A stretch of DNA of 64,000 nt from JAGTVG01 sp963699805 (lineage in GTDB: Bacteria > Bacteroidota > Bacteroidia > Cytophagales > Cyclobacteriaceae). Under the pieces are notes generated by a model. The model worked only from the letters and a program-made list of their open reading frames with translations. It was not told where the DNA came from and did no database searches. The DNA lies in contig CAVOVH010000015.1 of the NCBI GenBank assembly GCA_963699805.1, positions 124,001-188,000 of the forward strand, given 5' to 3'. Each line of letters begins with the position of its first letter. The stretch's first letter is position 1. The position numbers and the translations under genes were made by a program. This document shows positions 8,978 to 19,464 of this stretch, piece after piece.

Positions 8978-9480
8978 AATTAAAAATGGTTTATATCAAT
9001 CGACAAAAATAAAATTAAACTCAAGCTAAAAATCAAGTAAATCAGCTTCCCCCAATAAAAAGGCATCAGGTAGGAATATACAAAAATTGAGTCATCAAAA
9101 TAAAAAGTTCCTCCTTCTTTTACAATATATTAATTTTTTAAAACTGTTAAAAATCCAGGGGATATAATTGATACGGAATTTAATGAACCCAAGTAAAAAA
9201 TCTATTGTGGCCTGGTTAATTATCCGCTTTGGGGGAATTGCCGGATCCCTGGAGATTGAAGTAGCAAATCAATCGAATATTACCTGGATGAAAATTTAAG
9301 TTTTTATGATGGAATTCAGTATTTTTCAACGCTTTCATTTGAAAACAACTTTATTTTATTTAAAATATGTAAATTTTCCCATGTAAACAGACGACATGTT
9401 TAACTCCACTGATTTTTTATTGAGGCTGATTTTTAAAATGATATCTCTCACGGGTTTTACTTTAATTAGATATACAAGTC
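8978..9480. other. Divergent intergenic region with a promoter-like box
   Basis: No gene is seen in these 503 bases between the divergent DUF5060 and GH9 genes. On the minus strand, TATTTTTG (9004-9011 in plus coordinates) matches the Bacteroidota -7 element TAnnTTTG and would place a start about 20 bases before the DUF5060 ATG. A TTG lies 22 bases further upstream, at the long end of the usual spacing. Confidence 0.35.
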
Positions 9481-11955
9481 ATGAAAAGAATTGCCACTAT
9501 TTTCAGCACCTCTCTGCTGGTACTTATCACTGCAAATCACTGTTCTCAGAAGATCCCTGCAATTAAATGGTCTATCGATGACCGGGAATACTTGGAAACT
9601 CCCGGTTTTAATGTACTGGTGTTTAACAACTATTATCCTGTTGGAAAACAGGGTGGTGTCGAATTTATACACCATGATGAAAGAGTGGCCACGAATGGAT
9701 ACCTTAGCGTAGAACTGCCTTCCGGCCAGAGCTTTCCACGTCCGGAGAGGGCGGAACGAGTAGTAGATCAGGAAAACATGGTCATTACAGCCAGGGTCAA
9801 AACAGAGGGATTTGATTTTGATTACAACATCCGGGTATGGCCGGAAGATCAAAGAGTTCATCTGGCCGTCGACCTTGATCGCCCCATTCCTTCAGAATGG
9901 AAAGATAAAGTGACTTTTGACCTTTTATTGTACCCTGTATCCTATCGGGGTAAGTCTTATCAATTGGGGGATCAATTTGGTGTATTTCCGGTAGAAGGGC
10001 TGGGCCCGATGTCCAGAGATGCTGAGGGCCGGATAGAGAATTTACCCATTGCACGGGGTACCAAACTGATCATGGCTGCTGAAGACCCATTATTGAAACT
10101 TGAAATTGAAAATTTGAGCGGAACACTCTCGTTGATTGATGATCGGAATACCTCATTGGGTGGTTGGTTTATGGTCAGGGCTACCATTCCTGAAGGTGTT
10201 GATAAAGGAGCGATGGAATGGGTGATCACTCCGAATCTTTTTCCCAATTGGTTTCGTAAGCCTGTCATCAGTATCTCACAGGTGGGCTATCATCCTGGGC
10301 AGCTGAAACAGGGAATCATCGAGCTGGATTCCAGGACGAAACAGTTGGAGGAGGCTGTTTTACAACGTATCAATGAAGACGGCTCAATAGAGAAGGTCAG
10401 TAGGGGGATTCCAGAAAAATGGGGAAATTTTCTTCGTTATATGTATGCTATTTATGATTTCTCCAAAGTCACAGAACCCGGTTTATATATTCTCAAATAT
10501 GGAGAAGAGGAATCAGAACCTTTCAGCATCGATGAAAAGATCTATCAGCATGGGGTCTGGCAACCAACTATGGAAATCTATTTTCCGGTTCAGATGTGCC
10601 ATATGAGGATCCGGGACCGTGTACGGGTATGGCATGGTGCCTGTCATCTGGATGATGCCTTACAAGCTCCGGTGGCGATCGAACATACCGATGGTTACCG
10701 GTCTTATGCAACTACTGAAACGCAATTCAAGCCGATGACTCCTGTTCCAGGGTTGAACCGGGGTGGCTGGCATGACGCTGGAGATAATGATCTTGCTGCG
10801 GGCTCTCAGGCACAAACCACCTATTTTCTTGCCTTGGCAGATGAGACGTTTGGGATCGATGTAGATCAGACGACGGTCGACAAGGATGCTTTGTTTGTTG
10901 AGTTACGGAGACCGGACGGCATCCAGGACCTTGAGCAACAGGTTGAGCATGGGGTGATCAATCTTTTATCCGGTTATCGTGCCTCCGGACATTCTTTTGT
11001 TGGCATTATCGCTACCCGGGAAGGAAGGGCCTTTCTGGGGGATGTGGCATCTCTTACCGATCAGCACTTTTATGACGCCTCTTTAAAACCGGATGAGGTC
11101 AGGGGAAATCGTTCAGGAAAACCTGACGATCGCTGGGTGTTCACGAATAAGGATACTTCACTGGAATATGAAGTGATGACTGCCCTGGCAGCCGCCAGTC
11201 GCACGCTGCGTGGCTATCATGATGAATTGGCTGAGGAATGCATTCGAACGGCCAGGCGTGCATGGGAATATGAACAAAACCATGATCCTGTCATACAACC
11301 CAATGCCTATGTACCCAGGAATTACGAGTTACAGGAAGTACTGGCAACGGCCGAGTTATATATGACAACCGGAGAAGACCAATATAAAGATCGGCTGGTC
11401 GCGCTGTTGCCTTCTATCCGGAAGAATATCGATCGGGTGGGATGGTCGGTAGCCCGTACCCTAAAGGGGATAGCGGATGAAAATTTCACCAGTGAGGTCA
11501 GAGAATCTTTAAAGACCTATCAATCTCAACTGGATTCAACACTCGCTGAAAATCCATATGGTGTTCCCTGGAATCCCCGGATATGGGGTATTGGCTGGGA
11601 TATCCAACGGTATGCCCTTGAACAGTATTTTCTGAACCAGGTGTTCCCGGAAATGTTTGACCGTGAAAATGTGCTGCGTGTGGTCAACTATGTACTGGGT
11701 TGCCATCCCGGGTCCAGTACCTCCCTGGTATCGGGTGTCGGTGCCCATTCTCTTACAGTTGCATACGGGTTTAATATGCACTGGTGGTCTTATATTCCCG
11801 GGGGTATGGCATCCGGAACAGCTTTGATCCGGCCTGATTTCCCGGAGCTCAAGGAACCTTTCCCATTTTTATGGCAACAGACTGAATATGTAATGCCGGG
11901 TGCAGCTTCCTACATCTTTTGTGTAATGGCCGCCAACGATTTATTGATACAATGA
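9481..11955 (+). CDS. GH9 family glycoside hydrolase, first of a tandem pair
   Basis: An 824-residue exported enzyme, possibly a lipoprotein (hydrophobic leader ending at cysteine 22). Residues about 25-260 are a beta-rich domain I do not recognise. Residues about 262-350 are a CelD_N Ig-like domain (ISQVGYHPGQLKQGIIELD). The rest is an (alpha/alpha)6 GH9 catalytic domain. GGWHDAGD supplies the two catalytic aspartates, VLGCHPGSSTSLVSGVGAHS matches the conserved late loop, and WQQTEYVMPGA carries the probable acid glutamate. GH9 enzymes cleave beta-1,4-glucans and some act on beta-glucosaminides; specificity is not evident. The gene is followed after 33 bases by a full-length paralogue. Confidence 0.85.
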   Translation: MKRIATIFSTSLLVLITANHCSQKIPAIKWSIDDREYLETPGFNVLVFNNYYPVGKQGGVEFIHHDERVATNGYLSVELPSGQSFPRPERAERVVDQENMVITARVKTEGFDFDYNIRVWPEDQRVHLAVDLDRPIPSEWKDKVTFDLLLYPVSYRGKSYQLGDQFGVFPVEGLGPMSRDAEGRIENLPIARGTKLIMAAEDPLLKLEIENLSGTLSLIDDRNTSLGGWFMVRATIPEGVDKGAMEWVITPNLFPNWFRKPVISISQVGYHPGQLKQGIIELDSRTKQLEEAVLQRINEDGSIEKVSRGIPEKWGNFLRYMYAIYDFSKVTEPGLYILKYGEEESEPFSIDEKIYQHGVWQPTMEIYFPVQMCHMRIRDRVRVWHGACHLDDALQAPVAIEHTDGYRSYATTETQFKPMTPVPGLNRGGWHDAGDNDLAAGSQAQTTYFLALADETFGIDVDQTTVDKDALFVELRRPDGIQDLEQQVEHGVINLLSGYRASGHSFVGIIATREGRAFLGDVASLTDQHFYDASLKPDEVRGNRSGKPDDRWVFTNKDTSLEYEVMTALAAASRTLRGYHDELAEECIRTARRAWEYEQNHDPVIQPNAYVPRNYELQEVLATAELYMTTGEDQYKDRLVALLPSIRKNIDRVGWSVARTLKGIADENFTSEVRESLKTYQSQLDSTLAENPYGVPWNPRIWGIGWDIQRYALEQYFLNQVFPEMFDRENVLRVVNYVLGCHPGSSTSLVSGVGAHSLTVAYGFNMHWWSYIPGGMASGTALIRPDFPELKEPFPFLWQQTEYVMPGAASYIFCVMAANDLLIQ

Positions 11956-11988
11956 TTTCTAAAAATTGAATTTTCTAAATTTTTCAAC

Positions 11989-14466
11989 ATGAATCTAAAA
12001 ACATATTTTTCTCATAATCTGCTGATCCTGTTGGTGCTGGTTTTTTTTGCATGCGATCAATCAGCGCCCAGGAAAAGTTGGACCCTCAACGACCAGGAAT
12101 ATCTGGAAACGCCAGGACTTTCCGTACTGGCTTTCCATAATTTTTATCCCGGGGGAAAACAGGGTGGGATAGAACTTATCCAGCATGGTGACAGGATTGC
12201 CACCAATGGATTTATTCGAATGGATCGCGTAGCTGGCAGGCGATTACCCTATCCTGAACGTGCGGAGCGAGAAATTGACCAGAATAATCTAATAATCAAG
12301 GCTCAAGTGAATGAGGTGGATTTTGATTTTAAGTATACGGTCAGGGTATGGCCAGATGGCCAGAATATCCGGCTGGCAGTTGATCTCGACAAACCGATAC
12401 CGGCTGAATGGGAAAACAAGCTTCATTTCGCCATTGAATTTTATCCACCATTGTATTTTGGAAAAAGTTTTCAGATAGGTGAAAATTTTGGCATCATTCC
12501 CAGGCAGGCCATCGGTCCGATAAATGCTGATGAAAATGGGAACCTTGAACCCCCCGTCATGGGACAGGGAAAGGTTTTGACCTTGGCGGGGGAGGATCCT
12601 AAACGTAAGGTTGTGATTGAATCTTTAAAAGAGGACCTGGTATTGATTGATGAACGCAATTATTCGGACCGGGGCTGGATATGGGTAAGATCTAATGTGC
12701 CAGCAGGTGTCACCGAAAATGCAGTGGAATGGTCGATTCGTCCAAATATTATTACAGGGTGGGAGCGGGACCCCATGATCGCTATTTCACAGGTAGGTTA
12801 TCATCCCGAACAGATCAAACAGGCCATCATAGAGCTGGATCCCAGGATCAGGCAGATGAATAATGCCCGTTTAATCAGGATTGAAAATGATAATAAGCTG
12901 AATGAAGTCTCAGCACATGTTCCCGAATTATGGGGTAAATTCTTATGTTATGAGTATGCTGTTTTTGATTTTAGCTCTATCAAAGATCCTGGGATGTATA
13001 TGATCAGTTATGGGGATCAAACTTCACGGCCATTTTCCATCAACCGGGAGGTATATAAAGAAGGGATCTGGCAACCTACTTTGGAAGGGTATTTCCCGAT
13101 TCAGATGTGTCATATCGGAGTGCGGGACCGTCAGGCGATCTGGCATGGTCCCTGTCACCTGGATGACGCTTTGCAAGCTCCACTTGACATGGAACATGTA
13201 GACGGGTACCATCAATATGAAAATGCAGAAACCAGTTATGCATCACTGACTCCGGTTCCTTTCCTGAACCAGGGTGGCTGGCATGATGCCGGGGATGATG
13301 ATCTTGCAGCTGGTTCCCAGGCAGCTACGACTCACTACCTGGTTCTGGCAAATGAAATTTTTAACGGATTTCATGATCAAACTACCATAAATTATGATGA
13401 TCAGATAGTCCAGATGTACCGGCCTGATGGGATTCCGGATTTTGTTCAGCAGGTAAGGCATGGCGCCTTGAACCTTTTATCCGGATACAGGGCAGCCGGG
13501 CATAGTTTTGCCGGGATCATCGCAACCCGGGAGGGACGGAACATCACTGGTGACTGGGCTTCTCAAACCGATCAGTTATTCTATGATTCAAAACTGGGTC
13601 CCAAGGAAAAAACACTGACCCGCTCGGGTGTTCCTGATGATCGCTGGGTTTTTACCAACCGGGATTCAGGTCTGGAGTATGAAGTGTCCGCTGCCCTGGC
13701 TGCCGCCAGCAGAACCTTAGAGGAATATGATGAAGATCTGGCACGAGAATGCCTGGAGACAGCTGTAAATGCCTGGAATTTTGAACAAACCCATGATCCA
13801 GTTAAAAAACCAAATGCCTATGTGCCACGGAATACCAACCTGGAGGAGATCCTGGCTACAGTCGAATTATTGTACACCACGAAGGAAGAAAAATATGCGA
13901 CTCATTTAGTAAGCCTGCTTCCTGAAATCAAGGAAAACATGGAAAGGGCTGCCTGGGGAGTAGCAAGGGTGATGGATCTGATCGATGATGCTCAATTTAA
14001 ATCTGATTATATGAAGGCATTGGATGGGTATCAGGCCAAATTGGATTCTACACTGGCAACCAATCCCTTTGGTGTTCCCTGGAGACCCAGGATCTGGGGG
14101 ATCGGATGGGATATCCAGCAATATGCCCTGGAACATTATTTCCTGGTAAAGAAATATCCGGATTTATTCAATCGTGAACTCGTTCTCAGGGTATTGAATT
14201 ATGTGCTGGGTTGTCATCCAGGTTCCAGTACTTCCCTGGTATCCGGGATAGGTGCACATTCAATTACATCAGGTTTCGGAGTATACAGGCATATGTGGTA
14301 TTATATTCCAGGAGGTATGGTATCAGGAACCGCACTTGTACGTCCGGATTATCCCGAATTGAAAGAAGATTTTCCCTACCTGTGGCAACAGTCGGAATAT
14401 GTGATGCCTGGAGCCGGATCGTATATATTTTGCGTACTGGCCGCAGATGATCTTTTAAATAATTAA
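11989..14466 (+). CDS. GH9 family glycoside hydrolase lipoprotein, second of a tandem pair
   Basis: An 825-residue paralogue, colinear with the preceding gene along its whole length. The leader ends in LVFFACDQ, a good lipobox, so it is probably anchored in the outer membrane. Domain order is the same: an unrecognised N-terminal beta domain (to about residue 260), CelD_N (ISQVGYHPEQIKQAIIELD), then GH9 with GGWHDAGDDDLAAGSQ, VLGCHPGSSTSLVSGIGAHS and WQQSEYVMPGAGSYIF. All catalytic positions that I can place are kept, so both copies should be active. The 33-base spacing indicates one transcript. Divergence is strongest in the N-terminal domain, which suggests altered binding or targeting rather than altered chemistry. 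Confidence 0.85.
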   Translation: MNLKTYFSHNLLILLVLVFFACDQSAPRKSWTLNDQEYLETPGLSVLAFHNFYPGGKQGGIELIQHGDRIATNGFIRMDRVAGRRLPYPERAEREIDQNNLIIKAQVNEVDFDFKYTVRVWPDGQNIRLAVDLDKPIPAEWENKLHFAIEFYPPLYFGKSFQIGENFGIIPRQAIGPINADENGNLEPPVMGQGKVLTLAGEDPKRKVVIESLKEDLVLIDERNYSDRGWIWVRSNVPAGVTENAVEWSIRPNIITGWERDPMIAISQVGYHPEQIKQAIIELDPRIRQMNNARLIRIENDNKLNEVSAHVPELWGKFLCYEYAVFDFSSIKDPGMYMISYGDQTSRPFSINREVYKEGIWQPTLEGYFPIQMCHIGVRDRQAIWHGPCHLDDALQAPLDMEHVDGYHQYENAETSYASLTPVPFLNQGGWHDAGDDDLAAGSQAATTHYLVLANEIFNGFHDQTTINYDDQIVQMYRPDGIPDFVQQVRHGALNLLSGYRAAGHSFAGIIATREGRNITGDWASQTDQLFYDSKLGPKEKTLTRSGVPDDRWVFTNRDSGLEYEVSAALAAASRTLEEYDEDLARECLETAVNAWNFEQTHDPVKKPNAYVPRNTNLEEILATVELLYTTKEEKYATHLVSLLPEIKENMERAAWGVARVMDLIDDAQFKSDYMKALDGYQAKLDSTLATNPFGVPWRPRIWGIGWDIQQYALEHYFLVKKYPDLFNRELVLRVLNYVLGCHPGSSTSLVSGIGAHSITSGFGVYRHMWYYIPGGMVSGTALVRPDYPELKEDFPYLWQQSEYVMPGAGSYIFCVLAADDLLNN

Positions 14467-14703
14467 GAGTCAGACTGGCAAAAGGAAAGTGAAAAGAAAA
14501 GCGGGACAAGAAAACAATAGTACCCTGCTTTGATGAAAAATTTTGTAGATGCATTACCTAACGGAGGATTTCTATTCGTGATATTCCATTCCAACCGAAA
14601 GTCGATTAAATCGGTAAATTTTTAAGGGCTTTATAAAGATTCGGTGAATTGTTACTTACAACAGGACCTAAAATTAAGGGAATAATAAATCCATCTTCAA
14701 GTA

Positions 14704-16056
14704 TCAGTATACTTTAATCAACATATTCTCTATCCCAACTGTAAGTATCTTTTCGGTCACAGGTGCAAATTTTGTTGCCCAAGGTTCGTAACCACCCTCA
14801 CTGTAAGCGACCTGAGTCGGAAGATATCCTAAACTTCCATTACAATATCCGACAACAAAAGGATATTTTGAATGAGTACTTGACTTAATAGACTGACCGA
14901 TCTCGTGAAACAATTCACCGGGAAAGGTCACCCATGTGAATTCATTCATTTTTATTACGGTAATGGGAACGTCGAGGGTGGTATTTTTAAAATCCTTGAC
15001 GACTTCTCCGTATTTTTTAGGACATACTATTGCATCATTTTCTAATTTTATGGAAGAACTCTCCGGAATTTCTGTTTTAATTGAATTAAATACACTGATA
15101 ACTTCTCTCCCGATCTCATACCCCAGGTTTTTTGTATTTTCAAAATTATCCACATACCCTTCAAGTCCACCCACAATCCTTGGATTTATATCTCCCGCAG
15201 CGCCTTGTGCAAAAATTCCTATTAATCCAGGGTATTGTTGTTCGATATATTCCAGCATGTGACCATTCCATTCCGGACTGATCATGTTGTTTCTTCCCCC
15301 AAGAGAGGTCCCATGACAGGCATAATTTATAAAAACGCCTTTTGGCTGACCGGATAATTTATCAATCCTTAAGATTCCAACTTCCTGATCAATCGGTCCG
15401 CTGGGATTGGCTCCCAGGCGATAAACTCCTGCCATCTCCCGTATTTTCACTGGGTTATCCGTTTTATACTGACCATAGGATTGACTTGAATTGTTTTCAT
15501 CGAATGTAAGATATGACAGGGTATCATTCATTCTTTTTCTTCTGTTCATGGCGATGACAGAAATTCCGGTTCCTCCTCCTATTTTTACGGGCTCAAGATC
15601 GGCAATGGCGTTTTTTACAGCTTTAATAATATTATTATCAAAATGTTTATACCATTCTGAATCAATATTTTTACCACCTGGATAAGGTGCAGCGTGATTA
15701 TGTACACAACCCAACATAATATGATGAAAAGGAATGCCAGTCTCATCGGAGATTTTTTTCCTGATTTGATCATAATTGTTAGGAGGCAAACTCACTACGT
15801 CAAGTTCAACGAATGCCACTTTGTTTAAGTCATCCTCGATCACAAGTGCTCTGACGTAAATATTACCCCAATGTCCCTCAGAAGGTCCCATACGACAAGA
15901 TTCATCATAACCACCCATATACAGATTTTCTGTAGGAGTTATATCTATTTTCGCGATACCAGCCTTTAGATTTGCATTTTGTGGAAAAACCCTTGAACTG
16001 ATGAAGATCAGAAATACCAGCACCGTGAATTCAAAATATATATTGATGTTTTTCAT
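14704..16056 (-). CDS. Neutral/alkaline ceramidase N-terminal-domain hydrolase
   Basis: A 450-residue exported protein related to the zinc-dependent catalytic domain of neutral ceramidases, which cleave an amide bond. The ATG at 16056 is chosen because it starts a clear signal peptide (cleavage near VFP/QNA); an upstream in-frame ATG at 16134 adds 26 charged residues. Metal-ligand motifs are visible in order: CVHNHAAP, NYACHGTS, FPGELFHEIG and GYLPTQVAYSEGGYEP. True ceramidases are about 650-750 residues with a C-terminal Ig-like domain, which is missing here. These short Bacteroidota homologues sit among glycan genes, so an N-acyl glycan or glycolipid is as plausible as ceramide. A similar protein is at 40187-41458. 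Confidence 0.8.
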   Translation of the reverse strand: MKNINIYFEFTVLVFLIFISSRVFPQNANLKAGIAKIDITPTENLYMGGYDESCRMGPSEGHWGNIYVRALVIEDDLNKVAFVELDVVSLPPNNYDQIRKKISDETGIPFHHIMLGCVHNHAAPYPGGKNIDSEWYKHFDNNIIKAVKNAIADLEPVKIGGGTGISVIAMNRRKRMNDTLSYLTFDENNSSQSYGQYKTDNPVKIREMAGVYRLGANPSGPIDQEVGILRIDKLSGQPKGVFINYACHGTSLGGRNNMISPEWNGHMLEYIEQQYPGLIGIFAQGAAGDINPRIVGGLEGYVDNFENTKNLGYEIGREVISVFNSIKTEIPESSSIKLENDAIVCPKKYGEVVKDFKNTTLDVPITVIKMNEFTWVTFPGELFHEIGQSIKSSTHSKYPFVVGYCNGSLGYLPTQVAYSEGGYEPWATKFAPVTEKILTVGIENMLIKVY

Positions 16057-16287
16057 ATGTTTATATTTAATTTTGGGAGTTATATCTGACTTCAATTCTC
16101 TTTCTAACTTCAGTAGCCCAATTTCTAACCTCAATAGCTCAATTTAATCATTTTTATGCGAATTTTATCATTCAGAATCCAGGCTATCAGATATGCAGAC
16201 CAAGTTTTTATTATCTTGGTAATTTTCATTTGAGGAACCTAATGCGGATTATCTAAAATGTCCTTAAGAATCAATAGATACCTTTTA

Positions 16288-18969
16288 TTATCCATCGATT
16301 TCAATCATTATCTCATCAAGGTTCCAGCCCTCAATATGTATTTTCAATGTGTCAGTCTCCTTCCGGGCATCATAATTTAAATGAACTGTTTTCTTCTCCC
16401 CGGGTTTGAGGCTTATATAATTATCAGAATAAAAAACAGGTAATACTCTTTCTTTAGTACCTGCGTTCACAAGAGAAATCCTTAGAAAAAAGGCCAGCGG
16501 ATTATTTTGGTCATTGGCAAGATCTAAGCTGATCTCCCCATTTTCGCTCCTTATTGCCTGAGCTTTTATCGTGGTTTTGGGCATCTGCTCAAGGAATGGA
16601 TAATTCCCCGTCGAATCAGGCAACCAGTATAAATTTTCGCTCAGGATCTCATCTTCTGATTTTAGCAATTGCATGGAAAGAAAGACTCCTTTTTCTGCAC
16701 GCTGGGCTGTAAGGCCACGGCCGATGGTCTGGCAATTTTTAACTGTCACAGGCTCTATATCATGGAGTTGCTGGTACATACGGGTGGCTTTTCCTTCCTG
16801 ATCATAGGTGTGAACCACCACCATCAAATCTCGATAAAATTGATAGGTGTTGTTGATAACCATGATCATTTGCGTCACCGGATCAAGCAAGATGTGCAAA
16901 GGTTCGCTTCCGTGATGCAATCCGTAAAGTCCTGCATTCGGATCGAGGTACCAGTCATACATCTGGCCCCTCAGGGCAGTCCAGGGATTTTGCGTTTTCC
17001 AAATAAGAAAACCAGTATACCATTCCCACATATGGGAGCTGAAGCCTTCCACCAATGCCCTGTATTGATCATAATTTACCAATTGCGCAATTTTTGAAAA
17101 TTCCCTGACATCTCCAGGTTGGCCATATTTTTCAATAAAATCTCCATATCCCAGGTATTTATGATAGCGCCATACCGGTTCAATATTCCGCCACCTGGGA
17201 TTGTTCTCTTCATTCCCCGGTTTATATTGCCCGGGAACGATCATACTGGTGTCTGGGATAAACCTTTTCAGTGATTCATAATCTCCTGTCCCTACTGATC
17301 CGAGTTCTGGATTGAATGGGAAGGAACGTTCATTCCAGAATACTTCAGGATCCTGGATCCCATAAGGACCATCACCTACACCTCCTTTAAAATTATAATA
17401 CATTTCTCCGGAAGTAGAACTTTCGATAAATAAACGGGTACCATCCAGTTCGGAATTGAGTGTATCTTTAAGTACGGTGACGATATCTTCCGGGGGACCT
17501 ATTTCATTTCCTCCACACCAGATGGTAAGTGACGGGTGATTTCGGATCATTTTCACCTGATCAATGGCAGATCTGATAAACAAATTATGATCATCGGGAT
17601 ATTTCCTTCTTTCCCATTGATCTTCCTTTTTCCTGGGATCAAGCCATCTTCCATTGCAGTCGCCACTCATCCCAAAATCCTGCCAGACGAGAATTCCATA
17701 TTTATCACAAGCTTTATAAAAGTCAGGGCGTTCCATGATGGCCCCTCCCCAGATCCGGATCATGTTCAGGTTCATGTCCCGGTGAAATCTCACTTCGGCG
17801 TCATATCTTTCCTCAGAAAACCGGAGCATAGCATCTGAGATGATCCAGTTACCGCCCTTGATAAAGACTTTCTGTCCGTTTACATGCACTTCTATACTTC
17901 GGGTGAATGTATTCCATTCAGTCTGGATCTCCCGTACGCCAACCCGGAGATTTTCCTGGTCGGAAACCTCATTATTCCGGGTTTTGAATTCCAACGAAAG
18001 ATCGTAAAGGTTTTGTGGTCCATATCCATTTGGCCACCACAACCTGGGATCCACTAAAGAATGATCTGGAAAATGAACGGTAAAAGTAGAATTGGCAGGA
18101 ATGATCACATCCAACGAGTTCACCTGATCATCAAGTTTATAATATAAGGTACCCATCACATCCTCCCGGGTGGGATTTTCCAGTTCCGCAGATATTTTGA
18201 CGATGGCCGGTTCATTTTCCTGATCAGCTGGGTTACGTTTGCCCGGGACCAGGGTAATCACATGGGGATTTATGATATTGATGGATCCTGTTCTTTCAAG
18301 GTATACCTTATCCCAGATACCAGTATTTCGGTCACGCACAGGCTGTATCCAGTCCCAACCTGCTACATACTGATGGGTTACACTTCGGCCGATCTCTCCA
18401 TCTCCTCCCTGTCCGCCATTCGGATTACCGGGTGGATCCGGAGGATGTACGATGACAGCCAGTCGGTTTTTACCTTCCCTGGAAAGTAAAGAAGTGATTT
18501 GAAAGGTTTGCCGCAGGAACATCCCCTCAAGTGGGGTTTTATTGAGTTGGCGGCCATTTATAAATACATCGTAACGGTAATTAACTCCACATAGATGAAG
18601 CCATACCTGTTCATCTCCTATGGGAAATTTTTCCTCAAAATCCTTGACAAACCAGTAGGTATAATAGGCAATGCCCGAATCATATATATCCGGGATTAAT
18701 TCATTGTTCATTCCATAAAATGGATCAGGGACCAGCTGATTATTCAGCAAGGTGGTAAGAACAGTTCCGGGAATGGTAGCTGGTAACCAGTCTTCAGTTT
18801 GATAGGATATGCGGGAGATTTCAGTACCTTCCGCATTGATATTGGAAGCTTTTTTACATTTCCAGCCTGCATCAAGTTCGGTTTTAAACTGGGCTTTGAC
18901 GAGTTTGGGAACAAAGATCAAAATTAGGAAAGATAAGATGGCCATTATAAAAAATCTGAAACCGGTCAT
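16288..18969 (-). CDS. GH2 family exo-beta-glucosaminidase/beta-mannosidase-like enzyme
   Basis: An 893-residue exported glycoside hydrolase of family 2, closest in layout to exo-beta-D-glucosaminidases (CsxA type) and endo-beta-mannosidases. Order: signal peptide (cleavage near VKA/QFK), sugar-binding jelly roll with WLPATIPGTVL and PDPFYGMN, Ig-like domain, TIM barrel from about residue 350 (INGQK-like region, MNLNMIRIWGG), then C-terminal Ig-like domains. CGGNEIGPP gives the acid/base glutamate and FNPELGSVG the probable nucleophile. The ATG at 18969 is preferred because it directly begins the signal peptide; ATGs at 18999 and 19023 are in frame. It lies 231 bases behind the ceramidase-like gene start, same strand. 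Substrate is not fixed by sequence alone. Confidence 0.85.
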   Translation of the reverse strand: MTGFRFFIMAILSFLILIFVPKLVKAQFKTELDAGWKCKKASNINAEGTEISRISYQTEDWLPATIPGTVLTTLLNNQLVPDPFYGMNNELIPDIYDSGIAYYTYWFVKDFEEKFPIGDEQVWLHLCGVNYRYDVFINGRQLNKTPLEGMFLRQTFQITSLLSREGKNRLAVIVHPPDPPGNPNGGQGGDGEIGRSVTHQYVAGWDWIQPVRDRNTGIWDKVYLERTGSINIINPHVITLVPGKRNPADQENEPAIVKISAELENPTREDVMGTLYYKLDDQVNSLDVIIPANSTFTVHFPDHSLVDPRLWWPNGYGPQNLYDLSLEFKTRNNEVSDQENLRVGVREIQTEWNTFTRSIEVHVNGQKVFIKGGNWIISDAMLRFSEERYDAEVRFHRDMNLNMIRIWGGAIMERPDFYKACDKYGILVWQDFGMSGDCNGRWLDPRKKEDQWERRKYPDDHNLFIRSAIDQVKMIRNHPSLTIWCGGNEIGPPEDIVTVLKDTLNSELDGTRLFIESSTSGEMYYNFKGGVGDGPYGIQDPEVFWNERSFPFNPELGSVGTGDYESLKRFIPDTSMIVPGQYKPGNEENNPRWRNIEPVWRYHKYLGYGDFIEKYGQPGDVREFSKIAQLVNYDQYRALVEGFSSHMWEWYTGFLIWKTQNPWTALRGQMYDWYLDPNAGLYGLHHGSEPLHILLDPVTQMIMVINNTYQFYRDLMVVVHTYDQEGKATRMYQQLHDIEPVTVKNCQTIGRGLTAQRAEKGVFLSMQLLKSEDEILSENLYWLPDSTGNYPFLEQMPKTTIKAQAIRSENGEISLDLANDQNNPLAFFLRISLVNAGTKERVLPVFYSDNYISLKPGEKKTVHLNYDARKETDTLKIHIEGWNLDEIMIEIDG

Positions 18970-19464
18970 GAGCGTTGCGGAGTTAGGATTGAAAATCATA
19001 CCATTTAAAAATAAGAGTAACAATATATAAAATTAATCATTTGTGAAAATAATTGGTGCTTCCTTTTGGAAGAAGCCATGGAGAATTTATTCTATTCAGA
19101 ATGTATGTTAAAAACTTACGATGTTGTAGGGATTGTCTTAAAAGTCGTTTTTACATCCTTCTTCGCTGGACTATTCATCGAATGCAGGCATCACCCAGGG
19201 CCTCTACTAAATTATCGCAGAAAAATGACACACCCGAAGCCTTCAACCTTGAAGTCCGGAGGAAGGGAGCACCATCAGGGACCAGTATGATTACGATAGG
19301 GATCCGGGTCTGGCAGAAAGGGAGAAGGACCAAAGTATCATGTGAAATATTCGAGAAACTGATTATTTTTTTAGAATCCTAATATACATTGAATAAAAAT
19401 TTGAACTGTTTTATTTATATTCAGGTTTTTTAATGAACATTCATCATTTGAAATATTTTTTATA
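18970..19464. other. Divergent intergenic region with possible repeat remnant
   Basis: No gene is recognised. A plus-strand frame of 109 codons (19053-19382) has no family features. Bases about 19220-19300 resemble, at roughly 70 percent over 60 bases by eye, a stretch found on the minus strand near 44000 (shared core CACCC-AAG, TGAA, ATCAGGGA, ATGA). It may be a degraded copy of that dispersed repeat. Promoters for the GH2 gene and the DUF5009 gene must lie here. Confidence 0.35.

Noticed and set aside
19053..19382. Small plus-strand gene before the DUF5009 gene
   Set aside because: No signal, no motif, arginine-rich mixed composition; part resembles the repeat family, so it was not called.
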